NCBI RefSeq assembly: GCF_000004195.4
Contig: NC_030684.2
Coordinates: 68,865,392 to 68,929,391 of the forward strand
Direction of reading: 5' to 3'
Source of the DNA: Xenopus tropicalis
Taxonomy: Eukaryota > Chordata > Amphibia > Anura > Pipidae
Length of the DNA stretch: 64,000 nucleotides
This document shows positions 12,362-27,000 of this stretch, in pieces. The translations under genes were made by a program, and so were the position numbers. Each line of letters opens with the position of its first letter. Position 1 is the first letter of the stretch. Under the pieces are notes generated by a model. It worked only from the letters and a program-made list of their open reading frames with translations, made no database searches and had not been told where the DNA came from.

Positions 12362-12513
12362 AGGTTCGGACTAGGATGCAAAATGGGCCTTGGCATTTCA
12401 AGTAGACAGAGGCCCAAACAACCCCTACCAGCCCAATAAATAGTCACTGTGGCATCTTACAACAGCTCCTTTGGTATTTGCCAGAATCCACAGATTGCTA
12501 GTCTGGGTCAGGT
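12362..12513. mobile_element. Short hAT-like MITE, copy 2
   Basis: GGTTCGGACTAGGATGC ... CCACAGATTGCTAGTCTGG parallels the 9,802-9,949 element along its length, including GCCAGAATCCACAGATTG. Ends are more diverged than in copy 1. Confidence 0.6.
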
Positions 12514-12602
12514 CTGGAGGATTCCGCTGGCAGTCCTCTTGTTGTAATTTGGTTTAATTATCTTACATGCAGGCTGACAATCCACCTTGTGGGGCTTTAC
12601 CC

Positions 12603-12800
12603 TAAGGGCAAAGACACATGAAGCTACTTAATAGCAGCTACTTGTCATGGCTACTAAACGCCAGAAAAATACCCTGCCATACAATACTAAGAATTGCCTC
12701 TGCTAAAACACAAGAGACAATAATCAGTAAAAGATGAGCATTGTCTATTTTAGTAGCTGTGACAAGTAGCTGCTACTAGTAGCTCCATGTGTCTTCACCC
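12603..12800. mobile_element. Palindromic MITE with AAGACACATG ends
   Basis: Left AAAGACACATGAAGCTACTT and right AGCTCCATGTGTCTTCACCC are inverted. Inner arms AGCAGCTACTTGTCATGGC / TGACAAGTAGCTGCTACT. A half copy is at 22,222-22,310. Confidence 0.8.
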
Positions 12801-15083
12801 CAAGTGCTGAGGGGCTGCTATAAATAAGTGGATCAAAGAATGGTATAAACAAGTTGGTAGATAAGAATATTTGTGGGTTATCATATCGTTATTATTAGGT
12901 TTATTGCTTTGAACCTGACTAAAAGACTTCTCCTTTCTGGCTGACTGTTTAGATTAGAAACTATTATCAACATTTTGCTTGTCACATTTCATATAATCAC
13001 ATTCCCAATAAATAACTTTGCGAATAGTTATTTTTATTTGCAGTCATTTTTCTTTAGTTAATATAAGTTTGATAATCATCATTGGCCCAGGTGGAATTTA
13101 GGTATTTTGCATTTCCATTCTAGCTCAATTAACACTTAGCTGATAAAGCTGACATTCATTTGCTCCTTGCACTGCTTGATGCACTCTAAATAAGTTTATA
13201 CCAATTCATTTCTTGGGGTTTAGATCACCTTTAAGTGTAGGGCCCTTCTAGGGAACCTAGCTGAAGAAAACTGGGAAGAAGAGACTGATAATTTGTACCA
13301 CTTTTTATTATCCTTGTAGGACAAACCTATTTAATACAAATGTACACGTTTACCTAACCTACCTAACTAACTAGATCATGGGAGATTAACAGGAGAGACA
13401 ACCACAGGTTTTACAGTTGTCAAGCAGAGAAAACAGACTTTGTCCATTTGATTCGGAATCTGCTCAATATACAGCTTTTGAACAGAAATCACATCCTATT
13501 TGTCTACTCATTTAAAGCATCCTCTGGATATCACAGAAGGCTACACTGAAGGGATGGCGTCAAAACTATTGACCAGGGCTCTGCTTTACTGTGTTTGAAA
13601 ATGCATTGTCCTGTGCTGAGCCCTAAACCTCCAAAAAGGGGACAGTGTGTTAAACTTGTAAATTGGGCCCTATCATGTATCAATCTTACCTACCTAGCAA
13701 ATGCAGGTGGGGTCTCGTCCTTCTTCCTTGGCCCCATGGAGTCATGAGGTCTGCTGTATGTAGTTTCTACAGTGGCATCTATCTTTCTGAAATGTGTCCA
13801 TGAGTCTATTAGTGGTTGCATTAGTGAAGGTGTGTTAATTACTTTTTCAGTTTAAGCAACATAATTAAATAATGTGGCAGTGGAGTAACAACAGTGTGCT
13901 GGCCCTTCCTCCCCATGCCTGCCCACTTGTGTCTCCTGCTTCCTGGCCAGTTGGGCCGGGGTGGAGGGATTGCTAAAAGCTATAAAGGGAGAAGACCCCT
14001 GTTTCCTCTAGTTACACCACTGTACTTTGCCCCACACTATAAATTTCTTAATTTGTTTTTGTTTAAATCTTTTGTGAGCTTACAAAACCTTTATGAAATG
14101 TATGCAAAGGAAAAAATGGTTTGTGCTACACAGTTTTTATTAAAACAAATTGTTATATTCCCCCACTAAACTTTGGCATGCTGCAGTGCGTTTTTTTGTT
14201 TTTTTTTTAAATGTAGCAGAAACATTTGATACAGGTGGATACACATATTGATACACAGAAGTGCTATGTACATTGCAATTCAATCAGTTTGTTCTGTCTC
14301 CAGTATATGTTTGTTCTTGAGCATAAAACAACATTTACATTTATAAATCATTCTGCATGGGACACATGACTGGAGTGAGAGAAATTGTTTGTTTGGCAGC
14401 TGACAGCAGGGATGCTTAACGGGTCATATACTTCCAAACTTGGCCCTTTTGTAGGTTAAAGCCTAAGGCTATTATGCAATGTGCACCCATTTTTTGTACC
14501 CAGCTCTGAACTTTGAAAGGAGGTCTTCAATCTTTTGTGGCATGTGGTAATATGTTTTTTATATTGTGAACAATCATATCGAGATCTACATCTCAAATGT
14601 ATTGACAGGAAGCTGTTGCAGCACTAGCGGAATAACATTCTGGAGCGCAAAGACCTGAGCCTACAGAAAGTGCAGGCAGGGTGCAATGTGCAAAACACAT
14701 GGTTTGCACCTACCTGTTTTTTTTTGCATTTTTATCCTTCACCATGCTATGTAAATGAGCCCTATGCCTGATTATGGCACATTATAACTCCCACCGATGA
14801 ACAGCATGTATAAATGTTCTCGTTTGTGTCCCAGTGTTTTGATCTATTTTTCTTTAAAATGTTATTTCTGATGAACTGGGCAATTGTCAAGATGTACATA
14901 GTGTAATATTCAATATTTCTGTGACTATAAAATGACTGAAAAAAGTCACACCAAATCTGCAAGCAGGGCACAACTAAATCCTGAGAAACTAATACAATTT
15001 GTTCTTAGCTAATGGGTTATGACTCCACAAGGCAGATATAGAAAATGAATGATGTCCAGCTTTTGCTGTCTCCATAAGCATCT
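12801..15083. other. No gene recognised
   Basis: AT-rich, with no splice-flanked open frames resembling a known family. A few T-rich runs (14,190-14,210) are the only visible structure. Confidence 0.5.
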
Positions 15084-15514
15084 TACATAGTTACATAGTT
15101 ACATAGTTACATAGGGTTGAAAAAAGACCAGTGTCCATCAAGTTCAACCCATCCAAGTAAACCCAGCACACCTAACACACACCTACCAATCTATACACTC
15201 ACATACATAAACTATAAATACAACCACTAGTACTAACTGTAGATATTAGTATCACAATAGCCTTGGATATTCTGATTGATCAAGAACTCATCCAGGCCCC
15301 TCTTAAAGGCATTAACAGAATCTGCCATTACCACATCACTAGGAAGGGCATTCCACAACCTCACTGCCCTCACCGTGAAAAACCACCTACGCTGCTTCAA
15401 ATGGAAGCTCTGTTCCTCTAATCTAAAGGGATGGCCTCTGGTGCGCTGATTGTTTTTATGGGAAAAAAGAACATCCCCCAACTGCCTATAATCCCCTCTA
15501 ATGTACTTGTACAT
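15084..15514 (-). mobile_element. 3' end of a CR1/L2-type LINE with (TTACATAG)n tail
   Basis: On the minus strand, 15,514-15,233 stays open and reads ...RWFFTVRAVRLWNALPSDVV followed by an FKRGLDEFL-type ending, the conserved reverse-transcriptase C-terminus of this LINE group. The 3' end on this strand falls in four TTACATAG units (15,084-15,112), the short tandem tail expected for CR1/L2 elements. 5'-truncated, as usual. Confidence 0.8.
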
Positions 15515-16042
15515 TAGTTAAGTCTGCTAGTGCCATACAGTGGCATTATGTTTCTGCGTTGTGCTTTTTGGCCATTTATCCCCTTATGTGCTTTGCCAAA
15601 CTGTCCACAGGTCTTATGATATAGCAGTCCACAACCATTTTTTACTGTGTCAGCGATACATAATAGTGACATGAGTGACACTTTGATAGATGACAACTGA
15701 GCATACTGCTAAGAACTAAATATTAAATTAGAATTTTAGGGAAAGAAAACAGAAGCTGGGGTAAAACATGGCAAATTCAAGTAAAATGAAGTTAACATTG
15801 TGTTTAAATATTAATGACATATCTTGTGTCTAAATGTGGGGTGAAGAATTCTTTGAATCTCAGCAGCAGCCAGGGAGTAGTTTGGGTGAGCAGTGAAGGA
15901 GTCAGTGAGTGAATGAAAATACATAGGCAAGATACATGCCTATGAAAGAATTAAGAAACACTCTGGGAGAGATAAGGTAGGTAAACTTATTTAGAATACA
16001 TAAAATGTAATGTTTCCTTGAAAGTGGAGTTAAGTAGAATTC

Positions 16043-16485
16043 TTAAAGGAACAGTAACACCAAAAAATGAAAGTGTATAAAAATAATTAATATATTATGT
16101 ACTATTGTCCTGCACTGGTGAAAGTTGTGTGTTTGCTTCTTAAACACTACTACAGTTTATATAAATACCCTGCTGTGTAGCCATGGGGGCAGCCATTTAA
16201 ATTGAAAAAAGGAGAAAAGGCACAGGTTACTAAGCAGATAACAGATAAGTAGCATAGATTCCCATTGTATTCTACACAGTTATCTCTTATCTTCTTATGT
16301 AACCTGTGCCTTTTCTCCTTTTTTCAATTTAAATGGCTGTCCCCATGGCTACACAACCGCTATTTCTATTAACTACAGTAGTCTTTCTGAAGCAAACACA
16401 CAACTTTTACCAGTGCAGGGCAACAGTACATTATATATCAATTATTTTTATACACTTTCATTTTTTGGTGTTACTGTTCCTTTAA
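16043..16485. mobile_element. Kolobok/T2-type MITE, long palindrome
   Basis: TTAAAGGAACAGTAACACC at the left and GGTGTTACTGTTCCTTTAA at the right are perfect complements including the TTAA target site. Arms continue inward (TGAAAGTGTATAAAAATAAT; AAAGGAGAAAAGGCACAGG) so almost the whole 443 bp folds on itself. TTAAAGG ends are the signature of Xenopus T2 elements (established knowledge). Confidence 0.9.
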
Positions 16486-19388
16486 CTGAAATGGTTCTGA
16501 AATAAAAGGAAAGTTTCAGGGCTTTGCTGTAGCCTAGTTTATTTCTTTTGAAAAATCATCTCAGTAATCCTATGATATACAGTATTTTTTCATTGCTTTT
16601 GTTTCAGCTCTGATTCCCATAGGACATCTGTATTGATATAAGGTGTCCCTCTCAGGCTGCTTGTCTGGTATGTTCTTTCCAACTTATTTTATGTAACACA
16701 GAACTGAGCATGCCTCGTAATTTATGGCACAGTTAGTTACGCAAAGTCAATAAATCTGCACTTCTCAGATTTGAGTGGCAGAGACCATAGGTCATTTGAT
16801 TCGAGTTCCTGCATTCTAATAGAGCTGGCTTGGGAAACACATACAATACACAGGAGTCTTTTTTATGCTGGGGCTTGGCACTAGCGTGTCAGCATGGCTT
16901 TATACCGTGAAGAAAAATGTAAGTATATACATCATGTTTAATTTGTTAATTGCTATATATTCTGTTTAAAACTAAGTCCTTAGGACCATGGTGTATATGC
17001 TTCCGATTTCTGACATACTATATATAGGTATTGTAAGGCAACAAGTGTTCCCTTGCCCAAAGTTCTTCCACCCTTCACAGTGTGGATGGCTACAGAAGGG
17101 GCTATAAAACAGAACATGGCTGCATTCATAAAATGAAAAAACCCAAAATAGTTTATTTCTGTCAGGCATGCTTATGTTGTTTTATTAGTATTTGTTTCAT
17201 GTGATATGTAGCACCACTGTGTAACAACAGAAGTTTAGGGGTATGGTTAATGTTAAAAGAAAATTATTCTTTTCATGTTACCTACAGTAAGGTTAAATGA
17301 CTCCTGATAAAACTGATCATAGAATGTGTAAATGTGATAGTAACCTTAGATTGTAAGCTCCACTAGAGCAGAGCATGATGCAAATGATAAACAATCTGAT
17401 GTGCAATATGTATAAAGGATAATATGTAAATCAAATATGTACTGTCTGGAATCCCTCCACTTTCTATAGAATTGCAAGCTTCTAGATGTACAGTACAGAT
17501 TGATAGTACAGCCTAAATAGATCACTTATACCCTGCAGTTTATCTATGTATATATATATATGTAGGCAGACTTACATCTCATAATGGACACAGGTTCATA
17601 AGAGAATATGAATGAGAAAAATAACAAGAATTCATGCTGTAAAATGCAAATTGCACCTAAAATAAATACATCCACATTTTAAGGCACCTGAATGTTTTTT
17701 TCCCTGTAGCCTTTTAGTTTATAGCTTTCTTCCCCTTCTTTTTACAGTATATGAAGATTATAATGTATATGCATAAATATTTTTTAATTGAAGATTTGAT
17801 GATATGATATGTATATATCTGGTATGATGCTCATTTACAGCTATTAGACATGAAGGAGAATGTTCCTAGTATCATTACTACCCATTATTTATATACAGCA
17901 GCACCTACATGTTCCACAAAGCTTTACACATGCTGGTCATCAATATTATTGGTCCTAGTGGAGCTCATAATCATAATAAGATATTTATAAAATGCTTTCC
18001 TAATCCTGATCTATTTCAGGCTAGACTGGACAACCAGTTGGTGACTGATTGTGAGTGTGTAACCATTCAGTTGGAACTACAGTCTATATTCTGGATAAGT
18101 GTTTCTTACTTCATGAATAGGGTTTCCTCTATTCCCCTAGGGTTTTTAGTTTATCTTAGTCCTTTTGAATTGTCCATTGTGAATTAGTATGCAATCAGGT
18201 GTCTTTTATTTTAAAAACGCTCTCAGAAACTACACAAGGGTAACCTCTTTGTCCAATCGCCAGCTCTCCATAAACTCTTTGAGATTGGTAGCTACCTATA
18301 CAACTATTGCATAATGTGTTCACTGCAGTTATGAAATGCCGCATGTGGTGTCATTGAGTGATGTATCTATCACACAGGCAATAAGATACCGCCCACTTCT
18401 ATGGGGGAAACTCCAGCATCAACTAGATTTGTTTTGGGACCAATATCACTTTTTATTCATATCTGGAATGAGCCTATTAAATAGCCATCATTATGATTTT
18501 TTAATTTATATTTATAAGATGTGCATGGAAAAGGCATAGGAAGAAATTATGATTTAATCAGCAAATACCATATGTCAAGACAAAAGTTTTATCTCCTCAG
18601 AGAATACACAATGGCACATCTGCTATTTGTAAATACTGGAAAGGAAAAAAGCCATCAGCTAATCTGAACATGGTTGACATACAGAAAAGAGCGTTGCACT
18701 TGTTCTCACATCATTTACCTATTGTGGACATAAGATGACGTACAGTAAGCTGTATATCAGGAAAGAATGACAGGGACAGATAGAACCTTCTCTGATCTAT
18801 AGCTTTGGGGAAAGACAAGGCTGGTTGGATTCTAATAGAAGTCATGATATTTACTAAAGGATCTTGTAACTTTAATTTGTTTCTCAAAAAACACATATGG
18901 AAATTGCCTGTTGGATATGTCTGCTAAAGTCTGTAAGTGTTATCTGAGTTAATAGTGTAAGAGTAGTATGGGAAATTGGATTTGTAGTACAGCATATCAT
19001 AGTACCTTGTTCAGTGCACTAGTGTGTACACATATCAGCTATGCTGTACAGATCGCTGTTTATGTGAATAACTTATTTGTGGACCACCAGGTGGTGATAT
19101 AAAGCAGTCAGTGGACATTATGGTAGCCCTCAGGTACACATTTTAGTTGTAATAAAACAATAATATCTGAATGTAAGATCTTTGAATACAGTTGGGGCTA
19201 TTGAATAAACCTTAAATCAGTACGCTTCTTTGGTGGATTTAAGTGTTTGCTCTGTTTGTATTGTACATTGCATGCCTCCTCTTTCTTTCAATATCCTGCA
19301 TTGATAGGGAGGTTAAACAAGATAGTGCACCAACAGGCTGAATGAAGTATGAAATGCAATAAACCTGAGCAGAATGTTTCTATTTCAG
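16486..19388. other. Region upstream of exon 1; no promoter identified
   Basis: AT-rich DNA without CpG clustering or a clear TATA-plus-start arrangement that I could defend. It includes 18,333-18,425, a fragment (GCATGTGGTGTCATTGAGTG onward) repeated at 22,457-22,540. If exon 1 has an upstream non-coding exon it may lie here or further left. Confidence 0.45.
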
Positions 19389-19487
19389 AAGAAAAAGTCA
19401 TTAAAATGTGGAAGCTCATTCCGTGGCGATATCCTGTAAAAGTTTTCATCATTCTACTTATAACTCGTGAGCTGTACGCTTTATCAG
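19389..19487 (+). CDS. adgrg4: Exon 1 of the receptor: start codon and signal peptide
   Basis: ATG at 19,406 begins [20 protein letters not shown], a basic start followed by a short hydrophobic core, ending ...ALS before donor GTAAGA at 19,488 (phase 1). A possible acceptor (TTTCTATTTCAG) ends at 19,388, which would make this a second exon with a 17-nt leader. An in-frame ATG also exists at 19,349, with a stop just upstream at 19,343. That start would add 19 polar residues before the hydrophobic core, so 19,406 is preferred. The transcription start and any non-coding first exon were not identified. Confidence 0.75.
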
Positions 19488-22400
19488 GTAAGAAGTTATT
19501 TTTTCCAATGACTATAACTTTTTACCTTTTCATTTATAATTAGTACAATATGGTCAGTGACGTAAAGTTACACTTTAAGTTTAGTAATAAAATCATAGGT
19601 TATTAAAATTGTTTTCAAACACATGGCGTTGCTGGTGGTGAAGCATAATTCTGTATTACAGCCATCTATGTGGCAGTTCTGGGGTTATTACAAGGCTTAT
19701 ATGTTCTCATAAATGTTGTATTTCAAAGTTAAATATGTTGACATAATCATATCAAACTGGCAGTAAAGGAAAACAATACATGCAAGAAGAGATACCTCCA
19801 ATTTTAATTTAAATTAAACTGCATCTACACATATTTTTAATTTATTTTTACTGTAATATTCAGGATGCCTTGATTAATATTACAACTACACAGCTCTGAG
19901 ATTGATGTATATATCTTGTTTAATTCACTAAGGGCAACAGAATTAGATTGTAAACTCTTGGAGGCTTATTTACTGCCACTCAATGTCTGGGTTCAGGTTC
20001 AGGAGATCTGAGGACTCATATATGTCTGCACGTACAGTTGCAGTCCCTTCAGTTTCCCTCCAGTTGTGTGTAAAACCACTTTCATTAAAGGCACTTGCAT
20101 CAAAATATGCTCCTTGCACCTCAGTATAGTTGCACTCTGTGCTGCTCAGTCATTCCTGCCTTTTGTTCTGAATCAAACTGAAACTGCTGCACCTATTGAT
20201 GCAGGGAAACCCTGGCGCTACCGCCACCTCCTGACCAAGTGGCAACCCCAGGGTTCCCTTTGTGCCCTGCTTCAATAGGCGCAGCACCCTTGTCAGCGTT
20301 GGGGCACCAGGGAAAAACCCGGTGGGCCCTGGTGGCCCAGGCGCGATCCCCGCAGGGCGCTCCAGTGATCCGGTGGTCCCCCTCCCCTGACGCACTTCAG
20401 GTAAGTTTAATTCAGGTGCACTCGGGGGAGGGGTCGGACAGGTGTTGGGGGCCCTTGCAGGAGGGGGGGTGTGTGTGAAGGCGGCAAGGGTCCCCAGTGG
20501 GCCCTTCACCCCCCAGTCCAACCCTGACTCTTGTGGCTAAAGGATCGTGGGCAGACATCACTCAAATGGAAACTCAAACACTGGAAAGGATGTCAGGTGG
20601 ACTTCTGCACAATTGCCCAATTTGTGAAAAATGTGTGCACCATTGCAGTAATTTTGTAGAATGACACAACTGAGGTAGGCACAGCACTACTGCATCAAGA
20701 ACATTGTCAGAATTCTAGGGAAAATAATGCTGCATTGTGGGAAAAAAAACACAAAACAATTGTGCTTTTAATTGCACTACGCTATCTAGTGCTGGGCCAA
20801 GCCCCCCCACTCGCTGAGGACTAGTTATGAGCAAATTTTTTTGGCAGGCATGGATTCGTGGCGAATTGTTACGATCATAAAAATTGCTGTATGTCAAAAA
20901 AAAATTCCTGCGCGCAACAATTTTTTTGGATGCATGACTTTTTCGCAGTTTCGCAAATCTTTTTAAAGATTCACAAATTTTACCTACCCCTAGTTCTAGC
21001 CCTGATGTTTACTGTACTTGATGCCCTATGATGTCAAAAAACAACTTGAACACGCTTGTGTTTTCTGACATTGATTACTATTTTCATTTGTGTGCAGTTT
21101 TTTTCCTGACAATTATGTTTAAAAAGAAAAAGAAAACAAAAAGCAGCTTTCCATATTTTAGGAGGCGAAGAAAAATGCAAGAAAAAGAATGCGAGTTTGC
21201 CAGGCAAACTTGTGCTTTCTGGCAACATTTCTCCCGAACTCAAGCCCTGAGAGGTAATATCAATGTTCATTGGAGTTAGCTGATTAGCTAACATTCAGTA
21301 TATGGAAAACAAATGTAGATGTTTCAGCTCTTTGGTCAAGAATATCTGTTAAACCTTTTACCTGTTTTTATTTTTAATGAAAAAGAAATATCTGTCACAT
21401 AAATTTACACATGAAAATTATCATTTAGAAATGGAAATATAATAAATTGATAGAAAAATTACATTTATAGGGCAGATTGGACTTTTTTGGAACTCTAAAT
21501 ATTTATGTTTAAGGTCAAAACATTAAAGGTATGAGTAGTGCTTTTGTATTCCATTGTTCTCACCTCAGTGATCTACATCTTAAGTCTGATGTGCCATGGA
21601 GCATGTTAGTTGGCCACGATAAATCTCTGCTGTTGCGGGTGACTAACTGCTCCACAGTTCCTACAGCTCCGATCATTCAGGATAATGGGGTGTCATCTAG
21701 TCTAAAAATGTACAGCAGTTTTTGGCAGACAAACCTCCCCTGTCCATTTGTCACAGGTCTTAATATTTTTGAATGCAAAGTATTCTGGACCAAGGGCATG
21801 GAGTGGTGACAAGTCTGCAAAAAAGAGTTGTTGCATGTAGGTGTGTCTGTCACCTCTCTGAGGTTCCTGTAATTTGTAACCTATGTTCTACTAGGAAAAG
21901 TAAATATTTCTCATATATGCTTTTTTTGTCACAGTTAATATTTATATAAAAACACACAAACAACTTAATGTAATAAAAGGTGCAAATTTGCTCAGGTCTA
22001 ATAACCCATAGCAATCATTCAGAAGTTTCACTCTAAGGGCAGTGGCACACGGGAAACTTCGGGCAACTTCGGGAAAACGAAGCGACGTGTATGCCATCCC
22101 ACCGGCCAACCCAATTTACATTCTTGCCAGTGGGATAGCATTGCGTGGAGATTAATCGCCCGCAGTTACGAAGATTTGTCTTGAGGCGATTAATCTCCCC
22201 GTGTGCCACTTGCCCATAGGGTGAAGACACACAGAGCTACTAGTAGCAGCTACTTGTCAGGCATACAGAAATAGACAATGCTGATCATTTACTGATAACT
22301 GTCTCTTAGGGCTCTGGCACACGGGGAGATTAGTCGCCCGCGGCAAAACTCCCTGTTCGCGGGCAACTAATCTCCCCGAGTTGCCTACCCCTGCCATCCC

Positions 22401-24001
22401 ACCGGCGAACATGTAAGTCGCCAGTGGGATGGCAGACGCGGCGGCGTGATTTCGCGCATGTGGTGTCATTGAGTGATGTATCTATCACACAGGCAATAAA
22501 ATACCCCCCACTTCTATGGGGGAAACTCCAGCATCAACTGCGATTTTTTCGGCGTCTTTACGATTTTTGCGTAAAAACGCGAGTTTTTTGTAGCCATTAC
22601 GAAAGTTGCGCAAAGTCGCGATTTTTTCGTAGCGTTAAAACTTGCGCGAAACGTTGCGCCTTTTAAGTTTTAACGCTATGAAAAAGGCGCAACTTTGCGC
22701 GCAAGTGTTAACGCTACGAAAAAATCGCGACTTTGCGCAACTTTCGTAATGGCTACGAAAAACTCGCGTTTTTACGCAAAAATCGTAAAGACGCCGAAAA
22801 ACTCGCGTTTTTACGCAAAAATCGTAAAGACGCCGAAAAAATCGCAAAAAATACGAAAAAGTCGCAAAATGTTTGTTTCCAATCGGAATTTTTCCAATTC
22901 GGATTCGAAATCGTGTCTTAGTAAATCAGCCCCTTAATCTCCACTGGGGCAGGGACTGACGTGAATGATGTTCTTTGTAGAACTATGTTCTGTTGTGTGC
23001 AAGTGTCATTTTAGCCTATTTGAATAATTAAAAAATGACAGAAGTTTAGTTTTTCGATATAACTTCATAGACTACAAAAAAGCACTGCATTTAATTCCTG
23101 AAATCCCATGACAAAATTAAATATATTTACTTGCTTCTGGTTATGGAGTGCTCTGTTGTCTCTGTGTTTTGGATTTGCTAAACCACTAGCTTGACTGCTT
23201 TAATGCTAGGATGGCATTGGGTATGTTATAAAGATTACTGCTTCAATGAGGAGCATTGCAATTGATAAAAAACTCATTAGCTGTTAGCCTGGCAGCCTAT
23301 TAAACAAGCGTTGTTAATCCTCTTATGTATAAATTTAATATGTGTTAAGATAAGCTTCTTGTGGTAATGAGGTAATAGCACACTGGGAAATAGTTTCAGA
23401 AATCCAATAATGCTCTGGGATTCAGTCACATGAATTTATATTGTTTTTATAAATGCCCACGGTGGCTTCTGTGCCAAGAACAGGAAGGTACTGCTTACTA
23501 ACAAGCTAAAAGTCCAATGAGCATCATAAATACTAAAGTTGCCAACATCCTACTTAGAATTTACAGCAAAAGCATTACCAATGGCTAAATGCCAGGGACT
23601 CTATACAGCTTTACTGTCTGTTTAAAAAAAAGCATTAGATAAGTCTGCTCTTTAAATACTGTATATTTCCTAATTAAGCTTTGTCCAAAATCCTAATACA
23701 ATCTAAATATTCCACACGTTACAATGTACAATGTGTCATGTTCATCATAACATTAAAGAGCAAAGGAGGCGTGTGAGGCTACAAAACATGATATTGAACT
23801 GTAAATCACTCACAGACTGACAACACAGACAGTAGTGTTGACAGAATGATGTGGATTGTTATATAATATTATACAGATACACGCATCTCGTGCTTTATCA
23901 GAGCCAGCCAAACCATAGTAAAGGTTTATAAAATAATCTTCTTTTGAAATTTATCATCCTTAATGATTTATCATCTGAATACACTGTGATAATGGTTAGT
24001 G

Positions 24002-24043
<42 letters not shown>

Positions 24044-27000
24044 TATCTATATACATGGTTTGTTTTTACGATAGTGAGTGGTCCATGCAATATGCTTAAA
24101 CAGCTCATGTGGCTAGGCCATAGCGTACACCAGTGATCCCCAACCAGTGGCTCGTGAGCAACATGTTGCTCCCCAACCCCTTGGATGTTGCTCTCAGTGC
24201 CCCCAAACCAAGGAGTAATTTTTGAATTCCTTGACTTGGTGGGAAGTTTTGCTTGAATAAAAACAGTATTTCCTACCAAATAAAGCCCCCTGTAAGCTGA
24301 TAGGGTGCATAGAGGCCCCTAATAGCCAATCACAGCCCTTATTTGGCACCTCCATGAACTTTTAAGGTGCTTGTGTTGCTCCCCAAGTCTTTTTACATTT
24401 GACTGTGGCTCATGAGTAAGAAAGGTTGGGGATCCCTGGCGTACACCATTGCAAAATCTTGCCCTTATGCAACAACTACTTAGAAGTTAGTTTTTATTGG
24501 CCTATAACAATATAAAGGATGAGAGGGAACATTTATTATAGTCTCCATAAAGCTAGTTATATATGCACTGACTCATTCTGTATGATTTGTGGTGTGTGTA
24601 TAGTGACCTACTGATCCTGACAGATACTTTTGTACTATGAATATAGGTTGGTTTGGGGATTTCTTTCATGTCCACCGGCATATTGCTCCCATAAGCAGAA
24701 TGTCTTAACATATCATTCAAATATCATGGTGGCTTTCATTGGCTTATATCACCTTTCAAACTGCAACCTGCTGAAGTATCACTTAAAAGGGCATTATGCT
24801 GACCAGTTATGTATTTAAGAAACCAAAAATGTTTTGCAGTGAATAAGTGAAAAACAGTTGTAAAACAGTTGTACTTCCATGTCTGAAGTAGATTTGGTTT
24901 AATTTGTAAATCACAGAAACATTTTCCTTATTTCTATGAACATTTGCTACACAAAGTCACTGTTTCGTGAGAATCTTTGGATGATGCAAAAGCACCTGAG
25001 CAATAATGGCTGGTCTCAGACATTTGTTAAATACAGAAACAGGGGCATAAATAAGCCTGTCTATGCATGAAAACCTATGCCAATAAAAAATAATATATAG
25101 TGAATTTAGACTTCTCATAAACTCATATAATCATTACACCAACATTTAGTTGCTACACACTTTCCTAAGCTATCCCTTTTAAATATATCTCATACTATAT
25201 GTCTAGTCAGTAATAAATCTCTTTTCATTATTATTTCTATTTGGATAGATTTCCATATTAATAATTTATGGCATGACATGTTAATGAGGAATAAATCACA
25301 ATGCATTCTCCATCTAAAATATCTTTGTAGTAATTTGCTCTGCTAATATATAGTATCATAATTTGCTTTGACCTGGTGGGGTTACATCTTATTCTTCTTT
25401 TAATTAACAAGTCCATCTCCCATATATACTACTTTGTCTTTACTAAATTTGGAACAAACAATGATAGCTCTGTCCCAATCACAACTCTTATTATACCATG
25501 ACTTAATATATTGTGGGGCCGATTCACTAAAGGCAGAAAAAACTATTTTTAGAATGCGTTAAAAATATTATCACTTATATTTGGAGAATTAACGATCGAT
25601 TCACAAAAAAGACACTTTTCTGAATTAAGAAGCGATTTTATTGTCGTTATTTATGTTGAGATGATATATTTTTAAGCAATATTTTAAACCATGCAATATA
25701 TTTATGCGTTATTTCGTAGCATGCGATATTAGTGCACACTATTACGCACGTAACCATTACTTTCTAAAAAACTACCATTCTGAAAATTACCATTTCCCTG
25801 AAAATTGGAGGATCACTCTAGGGCCAACACCTACAGTACTTGATTCTCTTCTTCAGACTCAAGAAAAAATCCGACTGCAAACTCCATCTTGTCACCACAG
25901 ACAATCACCAGTTGCAATTTTGTTTAGTAACGCCTAAGCCTGGGAGGCGTTAAGTTTCACATTACTTATCGCCACATTTTATGCTTTTAACGCTTAAAAT
26001 ATGTATTAGATAATTACTGCAATGCGATGGAAATAACGCTTTGCGATAATTGAGATTTTTGCGCATGTGAAATTACTTTGATAAATAGGTACTTAATTAA
26101 CGAACAATTTTTAACGCATAAAACTATGCGTTAAGTGTTAACTACCTAGTGAATCGGCCCCTACTGTACCATTATACCTTGCTAAAGCTCAGCTTAGTTG
26201 AGAGACTTTATAACCTTCCGTATATTAAGTCATGAAAGTAAACAACAGATCCTTAGATTAGTCTTTTAATTCAGGAATCATGGGCTCATTATTCAGTTTT
26301 TGGGGTTTGTTTATGTCAGTCATTGTATGGGTTCCCTATTTGTTCAGTTGATTTTTATTTCTTTAGAAAGGATATACATGCTCTCCAAAATGTTACCTAA
26401 TGAAAGAAAATATAGTTCTAAGCAAATGTTCAATTCATTTATTCAAAATTTACAATCAATATAAAGATATCTGGCAATGTAATTCTGATTAAAGTAGTAG
26501 CTGTCCGTGCTTTGCTAATACTTGTACTCATCTGACTTGGCTAGAGGAGAGCTGAATTCTGTCATATTGTGTGTTTGAACATTTTAATAAATTTATACTG
26601 AAAGTTACAAATTTGCCTTTGCAAATTTGTAAGATGCTATATTTATTTATTTATAATTATGACCCCTATAAAGAGCTGGTTCACCTTTAGTATGTTACAG
26701 AAGGGACTATTCTTAGCACCTTTTTTTTTCTAATTTGTGATTTATTTGCCTTTCCCTTCTGTCTCTTTCCAGCTCTCAAATGGAGTCCTTGGCCGCAACA
26801 GCCAAAATATAATTTCATTTTCATACATCATTTTGCTACTGTTTATTACCTATCTTTCTACAGTATTTAGGCCCCTGGTGTTTATATTCCAGTCTCTTAT
26901 TCAACCTGCTTCCTGGTTGCTGGGGTAAATTTGACCCTTGCAACCAGATAGCTGCTGAAATTCCAAATTGGAGAGTTCCTAAACAAAAAGCTAAATAATT

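Noticed and set aside
20150..20521. 123-residue minus-strand Pro/Gly-rich open frame
   Set aside because: GC-rich repeat sequence with matches elsewhere in the window (29,905-29,935); no domain or splice support.
22635..22937. Repeated frames reading [12 protein letters not shown] / [11 protein letters not shown]
   Set aside because: They come from palindromic CGAAAAA/CGTTTTT arms of a foldback MITE that recurs at 61,284-61,775.
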